Shown one piece after another: positions 23,514-30,247 of a DNA stretch of 32,934 nucleotides. A program made the position numbers and the translations under genes. How positions within the stretch are numbered: position 1 is the stretch's first letter; each line of letters begins with the position of its first letter. Source of the stretch: CAZSAT01 sp964604675 (GTDB taxonomy: Bacteria > Myxococcota_A > UBA796 > CAJQPC01); the NCBI GenBank assembly GCA_964604675.1, contig CAZSAT010000082.1, positions 1-32,934 on the forward strand, read 5' to 3'. Under the pieces are notes generated by a model. The model was not told the origin of the DNA, did not search any database, and was given only the letters and a program-made list of their open reading frames with translations.

Positions 23514-25052
23514 GTGCTGCGACGTCCCTCGGTGCTCGCCTTTCTCGCCACGCTGGTCGTGGTCGTCGCACTGACGTGGCCTGCTGCGGTCCAGCTCGGC
23601 GCCACCCATCACCCCAGCGCCTTCGGCGCCTCGCATGCCTGGTTCGGCTTGCACCTGCACGAGGTGATCTTCGGGGACCGGACCCTGAGCCCTACGAACG
23701 CGATCGGCTACCCCGGCACCCGTCTGGGGCACTACATCGGCTGGCTCCCCGCGCTCGCGGGGCAGCCGCTGCAGCCTCTGCTCGGCGCCCTCGGCACCCA
23801 CCAGCTCCTGGAGCTGCTGGTGCTGCCGCTGAGCGCTGCGGCCACGGTGCCGTTGCTGCGCCGCTGGACCGGCGCGGAGAGCGCGGCCCTGGTCGCGGGT
23901 GCCGTCGTGTACGCCACCTGTCCCTACCTGTTGGGCACCCTGCAGATGGGTGAGGTCCCCAAGCTCCACGCCTGGTGGCTGCCGCTCTTCCTGCTGGGGT
24001 TCGAGCGCGCCCTGGAGCGCCGCGGGGTGGTGCTCCTGGCGGCCGTGTGCGTCGCCACGGCGTTCACGTCGCCGTACTACGGGCTGGCGATGCCCCTGTT
24101 GGCGGTGGGGATGGCGTTGCGCGCGCCCATCGCGGCGCTCAGGCCGCTGGTGGTGGTGGCCCTCGCGCTCGTCCCGGCGCTCCTCTACTACCAGGGCATC
24201 CCCGACGGCCTGCACAACGCCCTGTTCCAGCCGGCCAAGCTGGTGCGCTTCGCCGAGCTGGCCGTGCCGCACCAGGTGGCCACGATGCAGGACCTGTTCT
24301 GGCCGTCGGCCCCCATCGAGCGAGGGTCCTTCGAGGCCTTCCACCTCACCTACCTCGGGTGGCCAGCGCTGCTCGCAGGCCTGCTCGCCTGGGGGCGCCC
24401 GGGGGCGCGTCAGGGCGTCGTGCTCCTGCTGGTCGGGGTGCTGCTGGCCGCGGGACCGCGTCTCGCCACCGACGCTGGCTACACCTTCCTCGCCTTGCCC
24501 GCGGTCGTGCTGGAGGTGATCGACTACCCCTACGCCCAGGGCGGCATGTACTTCCGGCTCGTGCTCGTCGCAGCGCTCGGCCTCGGCGTGCTCGTCACGG
24601 CGGCGTCGACCCGCTCCGTGTGGCTCGGCGTGGCCTTGTTGCTGCTCCAGACCGGCGACGCCGTGCGGGCGTCCGGGCCGTGGCCGTGGACGCTGGAGCC
24701 CGTGCCGGCCCGCGAGGCCCTCGCTGCCATCGGGTCGGGCGCCGTGCTCCAGCTGCCCTTGCAGTTCGGCCCCAGCCAGGTCGAGGGCCAGCGGGGGCTG
24801 CTGCACGCCTTGAGCCACCGTCGGCCCACCACCAGCCTGCCGCGTGACGTGCTCGGGCTCGAGGCCAAGAACTCCCGGGCGTCGCTCCGGCGGTTGCTCT
24901 CGGACATCGACGGACTGCGCGCGCAGGGCTACGCCGCCATCGTGCTCGACGAGAACCTGGAGCAGGACACCGCGGCCTACACGCGGCTGCGCAAGCTCGA
25001 CGTGCCGATCGAAGACCAGGACGGTGTCCGCGTCTGGTACCTCGACCCTTGA
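23514..25052 (+). CDS. Polytopic membrane protein, GT-C/YfhO-like
   Basis: About 512 residues with roughly ten apolar segments, beginning VLAFLATLVVVVALTWPAAV and continuing through LLELLVLPLSAAATVPLL, ALVAGAVVYATCPYLL, VVLLAAVCVATAF and LVVVALALVPALLYY. A soluble C-terminal part of about 110 residues ends DGVRVWYLDP. The architecture (large periplasmic first loop, many helices, short C-terminal domain) recalls GT-C-fold lipid-linked glycosyltransferases and YfhO-like proteins. No firm family is recognised. GTG at 23514 is the best start, 33 bases from the divergent 5-alpha-reductase gene. CTG a few codons upstream is possible. Not evidently tied to the steroid genes. Confidence 0.8.
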   Translation: MLRRPSVLAFLATLVVVVALTWPAAVQLGATHHPSAFGASHAWFGLHLHEVIFGDRTLSPTNAIGYPGTRLGHYIGWLPALAGQPLQPLLGALGTHQLLELLVLPLSAAATVPLLRRWTGAESAALVAGAVVYATCPYLLGTLQMGEVPKLHAWWLPLFLLGFERALERRGVVLLAAVCVATAFTSPYYGLAMPLLAVGMALRAPIAALRPLVVVALALVPALLYYQGIPDGLHNALFQPAKLVRFAELAVPHQVATMQDLFWPSAPIERGSFEAFHLTYLGWPALLAGLLAWGRPGARQGVVLLLVGVLLAAGPRLATDAGYTFLALPAVVLEVIDYPYAQGGMYFRLVLVAALGLGVLVTAASTRSVWLGVALLLLQTGDAVRASGPWPWTLEPVPAREALAAIGSGAVLQLPLQFGPSQVEGQRGLLHALSHRRPTTSLPRDVLGLEAKNSRASLRRLLSDIDGLRAQGYAAIVLDENLEQDTAAYTRLRKLDVPIEDQDGVRVWYLDP

Positions 25053-25080
25053 GCGGGCAACGGCGCGGTACCGTGGGGCG

Positions 25081-25485
25081 ATGAGGTCCTGCGTGCTGCT
25101 CTCCGCCCTCTCCATCGCCGCTCCGGCGGACAGGGTGCCGACGCCGCGTCCGGAGCCTTGCCTGGAGATCACAGGGGATCCCGAGGAAGGGGAGGTGGTG
25201 CAGGCCGAAGGCCTCGCCTACGGCGACGTGCGCCTGGCGCTCAACGGCGTGATCCAGTCGGCGCTCTACTGCCCGCGCCCAGAGGGCTTCGACGAGGTGC
25301 ACCTGACCTTCGAGCTGCTGGTGGGCTGCGACGGCGTGGTGGATCGGGTGGACGTGCTCGACGCCGGGGGGGCCCCCGAAGACTACGGCGCGTGCATCGG
25401 GTCGGTCATCGCGAAGGCCGACTTTCCCGCGCACGACATGCCCGACGGCATGCCGGTGACCTACCCGGTGGACGTGGCCTGGTAG
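25081..25485 (+). CDS. Small exported AgmX/PglI-type (TonB-C-like) protein
   Basis: A 134-residue protein with a short apolar N-terminus (MRSCVLLSALSIAAPA). Its single domain has the pattern of the AgmX/PglI C-terminal repeat found in many myxobacterial proteins: a CYxxA-like start (SALYCPRPEG), strand VHLTFELLVGCDGVVDRVDV, a second Cys (YGACIGSVIAKADFPAHD) and the end VTYPVDVAW. The two cysteines may form a disulfide. The domain resembles the TonB C-terminal fold. Function unknown; likely periplasmic or envelope-associated. It ends three bases from a convergent gene encoding the same domain type. Confidence 0.75.
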   Translation: MRSCVLLSALSIAAPADRVPTPRPEPCLEITGDPEEGEVVQAEGLAYGDVRLALNGVIQSALYCPRPEGFDEVHLTFELLVGCDGVVDRVDVLDAGGAPEDYGACIGSVIAKADFPAHDMPDGMPVTYPVDVAW

Positions 25486-25488
25486 GGC

Positions 25489-25902
25489 TCAGAGCTCGAA
25501 GGGGTACTTGATCAACGCCTTGGTGCCGCTCTGCAGCACGGGGAAGCTGGCGCCTCGCACCACCTCGATCAGGCAGGCTTCGGCCGCGCCGTCGCGCAGG
25601 CTGGTGGAGAGGACCTTGGGCTGTTGCACCCGCCCGTCCGGGGAGACGGTGAGCTGGACCAGCACCTTGCCGTGGCGCTCGCTCGTGCACCCGTCGAGGG
25701 CCAGGGCCGCCAGGGTGTCGATCGCCACCTGGTTGTCGAGTGCCCCCAACACCACGGGCTGGTCGAGGATGGGCTCGCCGCCGATCCGTCCCGCCGGCGC
25801 CGCTTCTTCGGGATCCGCCGGTGCTGCGGGCACCGGCACCTTGGGCTCGGCCGGCCGAGGCGGCGGCGCGGCATCCGTACAGGCGAGGGCGATCAGGAAC
25901 AC
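25489..25902 (-). CDS. Lipoprotein with AgmX/PglI-type (TonB-C-like) domain
   Basis: About 137 residues. The N-terminus MFLIALACTDA looks like a very short lipoprotein signal with the lipidated Cys, followed by a Pro/Ala-rich linker (PPPRPAEPKVPVPAAPAD). The C-terminal domain has DGCTSERHGKVLVQLTVSPDGRV, STSLRDGAAEACLIEVV and the end ALIKYPFEL, the AgmX/PglI pattern with two cysteines. Start GTG at 25902 is chosen for the signal; GTG at 25920 is the alternative. It follows the transposase-like gene by 25 bases and converges on a paralogous small gene. Confidence 0.75.
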   Translation of the reverse strand: MFLIALACTDAAPPPRPAEPKVPVPAAPADPEEAAPAGRIGGEPILDQPVVLGALDNQVAIDTLAALALDGCTSERHGKVLVQLTVSPDGRVQQPKVLSTSLRDGAAEACLIEVVRGASFPVLQSGTKALIKYPFEL

Positions 25903-25927
25903 GGGAGGAGCTTCGCACACCGGTGGC

Positions 25928-26614
25928 TCATGGTGTGGCGCTCGCGGCGCCGTGCAGGCGTGGGTCGAGGACCACGGCCAGCGTGGGGGCAAGCGCCCGG
26001 TGCCTGCGGCCCTCCCAGGGAGCGGGTGTCCTGGCCACGCACCATGCGGTCTGATGGATCAAGCGGCGAGCGCAATCGGCGCGAGGGCGTCCGGTGACGA
26101 GCGCAGCGGCGCCTTCGATCAGGCCCGGCACCACCCGCGGCGGCGTGTTCGGAGGCTTGCCTGGGTGACGACCGCGCCAGCCGACCGCCTCCAGGAGCAC
26201 CCCCGGCGGCGCGGACCGGAGGAAGGTCGGCTGGAACCAGGTGGCCGTGCGCAGGCCCAAGCCGTCCCAGAGCGACGACCAGGGGTCACGCAACGCGCCG
26301 CCACGGCCGTGGAGCTGGCCGACGACCTGCCAGGCACGCTCCACGTCGGGCACGACTCGGGCCAGGCGGTCGCTGTGGTTCGGGCCGCGCATCGTGTGCG
26401 CTGCGTGGTGGGCCACCAGCAACGACGCGAAGCGCCGAGCGTCGGTCGCCTGGCCGCGGACCAGCAGCAAGGCTTCGTGCTCGAGCAGCCGCCAGGCCGC
26501 GAGCTCGAGGCCCCAGCCAGTGCACTCGGTGGCCGCTCGGCGGGCGAACGCGAGCCGCTCCGACGGGGTGGGGTAGAGCGGACGCTTCGGGCGGACGATG
26601 AGCTGGACGAACAT
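25928..26614 (-). CDS. Degenerate REP-type (Y1/IS200-like) transposase relative
   Basis: A 228-residue protein whose layout follows REP-associated tyrosine transposases: an opening strand VQLIVRPKRPLYPTPSERL, then GWGLELAAWRLLEHEALLLVRG where transposases have MPNHVHLLV, and DPWSSLWDGLG where they have the WSSY block. The HUH metal motif is broken (HEA in place of HVH) and no clear catalytic tyrosine is visible. It is therefore unlikely to cut DNA and may be a domesticated protein. ATG at 26614 has GGAGG upstream. No terminal inverted repeats or target duplications are evident. Moderate confidence in the family, good confidence that it is coding. Confidence 0.65.
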   Translation of the reverse strand: MFVQLIVRPKRPLYPTPSERLAFARRAATECTGWGLELAAWRLLEHEALLLVRGQATDARRFASLLVAHHAAHTMRGPNHSDRLARVVPDVERAWQVVGQLHGRGGALRDPWSSLWDGLGLRTATWFQPTFLRSAPPGVLLEAVGWRGRHPGKPPNTPPRVVPGLIEGAAALVTGRPRADCARRLIHQTAWCVARTPAPWEGRRHRALAPTLAVVLDPRLHGAASATP

Positions 26615-26732
26615 GGAGGCCTCCGTGTTGACTGAGCCCTGCTGCAGGAGGCGTGCCAGGAAGTGGATCCGTACGGAGACGTGATCGAACGGAGCGGGTG
26701 GCTGGCGGCGTGTCGGTGGTTCGACACCGCGG

Positions 26733-26759
26733 TTCGTCAGCTTCGTCAGCTTCGTCAGG
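26733..26759. repeat. Three tandem copies of a 9-bp unit
   Basis: TTCGTCAGC, TTCGTCAGC, TTCGTCAGG in the 225-bp region between the transposase-like gene and the metal locus (26615-26839). I see no other clear signal in this gap. It may be a spacer repeat or a regulator site for the metal genes. Confidence 0.85.
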
Positions 26760-26839
26760 CACTCGGCGAACTGGGTCGCGTGGCCTCCGCGGGCAGGCAG
26801 GACTCGGCGCTGCTGGTGTTACCGCGAGTGGAGGTGCGC

Positions 26840-27193
26840 ATGCAGTCCCTGCTCCGCCAGCTGTTGACGCTGGTCGTCGTCGTCGCGATGTTGCCGGGCG
26901 TGCAGGTGCTCGTGGAGACCGTCGACCACCTCCTGCACGATGGCCACCTTCCGCACAGCGAGCAACACGAGGTGGACCAGCAAACCGAGGCCCACCAAGG
27001 CGTCGACGATGAACATGGGTGCACGCCGATCCAGCACCGCTGCGGCTGTCACGCCTCGGCGCCGGCGATCCTTACCGGCCTCGCTCTCTGCCTCCCACCG
27101 AGGTCAACGTCCGTCGAGGTGCGACCGTCTTGGTCAGAAGACACGCCGACCACGCGGGCCAACGCCCCCCCGACGCGCCCTCCCATCGCCTGA
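26840..27193 (+). CDS. Small His/Cys-rich membrane-anchored protein
   Basis: A 117-residue protein with one N-terminal membrane segment (LLTLVVVVAMLPGVQVLVE), a His-rich stretch (DHLLHDGHLPHSEQHEVD, EAHQGVDDEHGC) and a Cys/His cluster (QHRCGCHASAP). This arrangement suggests periplasmic divalent-metal binding. ATG at 26840 has GAGG nine bases upstream; the open frame further upstream lacks coding character. It stands directly before the CzcC-type outer-membrane gene, where small metal-binding or regulator-like proteins are often found in cus/czc loci. The last 40 residues are low-complexity Pro/Thr/Arg, so the exact end of the functional protein is uncertain. Confidence 0.65.
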   Translation: MQSLLRQLLTLVVVVAMLPGVQVLVETVDHLLHDGHLPHSEQHEVDQQTEAHQGVDDEHGCTPIQHRCGCHASAPAILTGLALCLPPRSTSVEVRPSWSEDTPTTRANAPPTRPPIA

Positions 27194-27267
27194 GCCACAT
27201 CTGGATCTCCGGGCCCGACGACGCCGTCGTCTGAGCCCCATCCTCCACCTGTGCTCGAGGCACCCTC

Positions 27268-28506
27268 ATGTCTTCCCCCCTCCTTCGAGGGGTCGGGCGT
27301 GCGTTGCTCTCGATCCTCTTCTGGATCGCCGGCCCCTGTTGGGCGGGCGACTCCATCGAGGATCGCGCGACGCTCCTGACCCCCGACGCCGCTGTTGCTG
27401 CGGCGCTCGATGTGCATCCTTCGCTCCTCGCAGCCGAGCTCGACCTGGCACGCGCCCGAGGCGCTGCGGCCGAAGCGGCCCTCCTCCTCTCCAACCCCAC
27501 GCTGGCCGCCGAGACCACCCAGGACGGCGCACGCGGCGGCGCGGAGCTCACCCTGTCCGTGTCCCTCAGGGGCGCCGGCTGGGCCGAGCGGTCCTGGACC
27601 CGCGCCGAGCTCGCCGCGGCCGTCGCTGGACACACACGCACGCGCCTCGCCACAGCCGCCGAGACACGCAGCCTCTACGCGGGGGCCAGCGTCGCCGCCG
27701 GTAAGGTGCGCGTCGCGCTCGAAGGGCTCGAGCTCGCCACGCGCCTGCGCCACGCGGTCACGCGACTCCAGGAGGAGGGCGAGGTCTCCACCCTCGAGCT
27801 CCGCCTTGCCCGCCTCGCCGAGGTGCAGGCGGCTGCCGAGCTGCTCGCTGCGCGCGAGGCCGAGGCCGAGGCCTTGCAGCTGCTGGCAGGCGCCATCGGC
27901 CAAGCCGTGAGGAGCGAGGACCTCGTGCTCGACCCGCTGGCGGCCGCCCCCGAAGCCGGGTCCAAGGTCGCTGGGACGCGCTCCGACGTCGTCGCCGCGG
28001 CCGACCACCTTCGAGCTGCGGAGGCCGAGCTCCGGCTCCAGCGGGCCAGGAGCCTGCCTGCCGTGGAGCTGGGCGTGTTTGCCGAGCACGAGGACGATCA
28101 GACCTTCTGGGGCCCCTCGGTGGGCCTCGAGCTACCGCTCTTCCGACACAACCAGGCCAACCGTGCTCATGCCTCCGCCGGGATCGACCGAGCCGAGGCC
28201 GCCCTCGCCTCCGTGACGGCGCGAGCTCACACCGAGCTGGCGACTGCAGAGCAGCGCGTTGCCGACGCCGTGGCGCTGTCCTCGGTGCTGCAGGCCGACC
28301 CCATCACCGAGGCGCGTGCCGCGCTCGCCAGCATCGAGTCCGGCTACCTCGCCGGTGAGATCGACCTGCCCAGCGCTGTGCTGCTGCAGGCCGAGGTGCT
28401 GGATGGAGAGACCGCCGCCCTCGACCTGCTCGGGCACATCGCGCGTGCCCGCATCGACCTCCTCGTCGCCAGCGAGGACCCCATGCTTCTCGGAGGTGCC
28501 TCATGA
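27268..28506 (+). CDS. czcC: CzcC/TolC-type outer-membrane efflux factor
   Basis: A 412-residue outer-membrane factor with a Sec signal (ALLSILFWIAGPCWA) and two repeats of long Ala/Glu/Leu-rich helices characteristic of TolC: LTPDAAVAAALDVHPSLLAAELDLA near the start, SNPTLAAETT, VSTLELRLARLAEVQAA, then PAVELGVFAEHEDDQTFWGPSVGLELPLF and the final helix pair ending LLVAS. HPSL, NPTL and the SVGLELPLF strand are typical of the CzcC/CusC heavy-metal branch. It would form the exit duct of an RND pump, but the adaptor and pump genes downstream are reduced to a short fusion. Confidence 0.88.
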   Translation: MSSPLLRGVGRALLSILFWIAGPCWAGDSIEDRATLLTPDAAVAAALDVHPSLLAAELDLARARGAAAEAALLLSNPTLAAETTQDGARGGAELTLSVSLRGAGWAERSWTRAELAAAVAGHTRTRLATAAETRSLYAGASVAAGKVRVALEGLELATRLRHAVTRLQEEGEVSTLELRLARLAEVQAAAELLAAREAEAEALQLLAGAIGQAVRSEDLVLDPLAAAPEAGSKVAGTRSDVVAAADHLRAAEAELRLQRARSLPAVELGVFAEHEDDQTFWGPSVGLELPLFRHNQANRAHASAGIDRAEAALASVTARAHTELATAEQRVADAVALSSVLQADPITEARAALASIESGYLAGEIDLPSAVLLQAEVLDGETAALDLLGHIARARIDLLVASEDPMLLGGAS

Positions 28507-28781
28507 GCGCCCTCATCCCGACGCTCGCCTTCGTGTTCCTCTCCCTCGCCTGCACTGACAGTCTCGACGGCCACGACGACCACGGCCACGAGGGAGCCGG
28601 CCTGGTGGCCGCCCTCGGCTTCCTCCCGATGGCCCTGGCCACCAGCGCGGGGGCTGAGGTCCAGCGACCGCTTGCGACGGTGGTCATCGGCGGACTGGTC
28701 ACCAGCACCCTGCTCACGCTGCTGGTGCTGCCCGCGCTCTATGCTCGGTGGGTGCCTGTGTCGGACGGTGCAGGCGCGTGA
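28503..28781 (+). pseudogene. Fused remnant: CzcB adaptor start joined to CzcA pump end
   Basis: A 92-codon ORF, ATGA-overlapping the CzcC gene. Residues 1-30 (signal-like LIPTLAFVFLSLACTDS, then DGHDDHGHEG) look like the start of a metal-type RND adaptor lipoprotein with its His-rich head. The next 50 or so residues (LVAALGFLPMALATSAGAEV, QRPLATVVIGGLVTSTLLTL, LVLPALYARW) are the last membrane helices of a CzcA/CusA pump. The usual order is czcC-czcB-czcA, so one deletion of several kilobases that kept the frame explains the join. The product cannot be a working pump, although it could still insert in the membrane. Confidence 0.85.
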
Positions 28782-28936
28782 AGCAGACCGCCAAGCCTGG
28801 GCCGCCAAGGGAACCTCCTCGTCGGTGGTGGGTCCGTGCCCCGGGCGCCGCGATCGCTCCACACTGTTGGCGACCTTGACCTCGGTCACTCGAGATCCGG
28901 GCGGGCACACTGTACGCTGTTGGTTCAGGAGGCTCC

Positions 28937-29335
28937 ATGCACTCGAGGTTCCCGCCTGCCGTGCTCGGCACCGCTGCGTTGGTCCTGGGGCTGGCGGCGA
29001 CGGGCCATGCCCAGGACCCCGACGCCCCCACGTCCCCCGTGTGCGAAGTGGGACAGCGCCTGGTCCATGTCCCGACAGGAACCATCGACGCCGAGCGGGC
29101 CAAGGCCTGCGAGGTCTGAAGCAGCGGTGCGGCGCCGGTCGGCGCCACGGTCGAGCAGCCTGGTGCGAAGGACGGGGACTGGGTGAGGTGTCCTGTCAGT
29201 GGCGTGGCCGTCCAGGTCGGGGCCGCAAGCATCCGCGTGGACTTCGAGGGGGAGAGCTACGTGGTCTGCTGCGCCGGCTGTGCGGCGCAGCTCCAGGCCG
29301 CCCCGCTGGACTTCCTGCAGCCGGTCTGCCGTTGA
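28937..29335 (+). CDS. Predicted selenoprotein: exported CxxU/TRASH-like protein (UGA recoded at 29117-29119)
   Basis: Reading through one in-frame UGA gives 132 residues. ATG at 28937 has an ideal CAGGAGG site. Residues 1-25 are a signal peptide (AALVLGLAATGHA). The UGA is codon 61 in the setting C58-E-V-U61, a CxxU redox motif. After it the same frame continues for 71 codons with coding character and contains RCPVSGVAVQV and YVVCCAGCAAQL, a YHS/TRASH-like cysteine pattern. A 6-bp GC stem with loop GGUC lies 12-27 bases after the UGA, as in bacterial SECIS elements. The stop overlaps the next gene (TGATG), which would be odd if the gene ended at the UGA. Alternative: two short ORFs or a nonsense mutation. 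Confidence 0.75.
29131..29146 (+). promoter_or_regulatory. Bacterial SECIS-like hairpin 1
   Basis: GGCGCC-GGTC-GGCGCC: six GC pairs closing loop GGUC, with two further pairs below a mismatch. The loop starts 18 bases after the UGA, inside the 16-37 base window of bacterial SECIS elements. The E. coli fdhF SECIS also has GGUC in its apical loop at nearly the same distance. Confidence 0.7.
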
Positions 29336-30000
29336 TGTCGCAGATGCTCCTCCTCGCCTGCACGCTCGGTCCTCGTCCGGACGTTGGCGACGACGTCGTC
29401 GGCGCCCCCGACACCTCCGAAGTCTCCGACTCGGGCACGGGATCCGAAGCCGAGCTGCCCTGGTGCGACGGGCTCGACCTGACCTCCACCTGCGACGGGG
29501 ACGAGGTGGCACTCGGCGTCGAGCTGAGCACCGACATCGCCGCCGTCGCCGCGCGCTTCGACGCCAACGTCGCACTGCTGCGGGGGCTGGCCTTCGTCAG
29601 CCCCTCGTGACCGCCCTGTGTGGAGGGGGCCTCCACGATGGCGGACATGCTCGGACAGGTCGACTCGGAGGCGCTGCGCTTCGACTTCGTGTGGGTGCCG
29701 GCACTCGCCGGCGACAGCGAGGCTGCCGCCCGCGCGGCGATGGGCGAGAACACCGACGGACGCGCCAGGAGCTGGTGGGACGGCGAGGCCGTGCTGCCCA
29801 CCGCCTTCGCGGAGCCGCTCGGCGTGTCGTACGCCTGGGACGTGTACATGCTCTTCCCCCCGGGAGTCACCTGGGAAGAGGCCCTGGCCGACGGGCCGGC
29901 CTACCTCGAGCACCAGCTCTGGGAGCTGCCCTCGGAGTCCATGCTGGACCACGAGCGCTTCCAGCGCGCGGTGGAGGACTGCCTGCCAGTCTGCGACTGA
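29335..30000 (+). CDS. Predicted selenoprotein: thioredoxin-like UPPC lipoprotein (UGA recoded at 29608-29610)
   Basis: Reading through one in-frame UGA gives 221 residues. The start MSQMLLLACTLG looks like a very short lipoprotein signal. An acidic linker and a Cys pair (LPWCDGLDLTSTCDGDE) follow. Then comes a thioredoxin-type first strand, ALLRGLAFVSPS, ending in U92-P-P-C95, where thioredoxins have CxxC, and the helix VEGASTMADMLGQV. The rest (FDFVWVPALAGDS, WWDGEAVLPTAF, YAWDVYMLFPPG) fits a redoxin fold, and the protein ends LPVCD. A two-part stem with loop GGG lies directly after the UGA. ATG at 29335 is coupled to the previous selenoprotein gene. Alternative: two ORFs, the second starting at ATG 29638, which would lose the active site. 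Confidence 0.77.
29611..29644 (+). promoter_or_regulatory. Bacterial SECIS-like hairpin 2
   Basis: Lower stem CCGCC (29611-29615) with GGCGG (29640-29644), upper 7-bp stem GTGGAGG (29620-29626) with CCTCCAC (29630-29636), loop GGG. The loop starts 17 bases after the UGA, and the lower stem begins at the codon next to it, as bacterial SECIS elements do. Confidence 0.75.
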
Positions 30001-30021
30001 GCGGCGCGGCCCAGAGCACAA

Positions 30022-30049
30022 GACGCGCCAAGCGTGGACTTGGCGCGTC
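30022..30049. terminator. Hairpin terminator between selenoprotein gene and tRNA-Asn
   Basis: Perfect 11-bp stem GACGCGCCAAG / CTTGGCGCGTC with a 6-base loop. On the minus strand it follows the tRNA 3' end by 6 bases and is followed by TTGTG. It also lies 21 bases after the stop of the thioredoxin-like gene, so it may serve both strands. No long T tract. Confidence 0.7.
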
Positions 30050-30055
30050 GAGAGA

Positions 30056-30132
30056 TGGCTCCCGCCCGCGGACTCGAACCGCGGACCCTCTGATTAACAG
30101 TCAGATGCTCTAACCAGCTGAGCTAGGCGGGA
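30056..30132 (-). tRNA. tRNA-Asn (GTT)
   Basis: A 77-base cloverleaf including an encoded CCA. Acceptor TCCCGCC pairs with GGCGGGA, D arm GCTC/GAGC, anticodon stem TCTGA/TCAGA with loop CTGTTAA (anticodon GTT), and T arm CGCGG-TTCGAGT-CCGCG. All stems pair fully. Discriminator base G. Confidence 0.97.
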
Positions 30133-30146
30133 ACGACGGTGGCGCC

Positions 30147-30173
30147 TTAATCGGCTCCCCCGGTCCTGGGCAA
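30147..30173 (-). promoter_or_regulatory. Possible promoter of tRNA-Asn
   Basis: On the minus strand TTGCCC (30173-30168) and GATTAA (30152-30147) are separated by 15 bases, placing a start about 8 bases before the tRNA. The spacer is short, so this is tentative. Confidence 0.3.
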
Positions 30174-30247
30174 CCAGAAACGGATCGCCCCCCTCATGTG
30201 CTCTCCCTCGGCAGCCGTTCCAGGCGGTGTCACCCCGAGGAGAGTTC

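Noticed and set aside
23480..23514. KstR-like box upstream of the 5-alpha-reductase gene
   Set aside because: No AAC-nn-GTT core in this short divergent gap.
26663..26839. N-terminal extension of the His/Cys-rich protein
   Set aside because: The stretch contains a 9-bp tandem repeat and lacks a signal or domain; ATG 26840 has a better ribosome site and places the membrane segment at the N-terminus.
29120..29335. Frameshift or sequencing error in place of Sec at 29117
   Set aside because: The frame does not change across the UGA, and the neighbouring gene shows the same arrangement in another redox motif, so a single error is a poor explanation. A nonsense mutation cannot be fully excluded.
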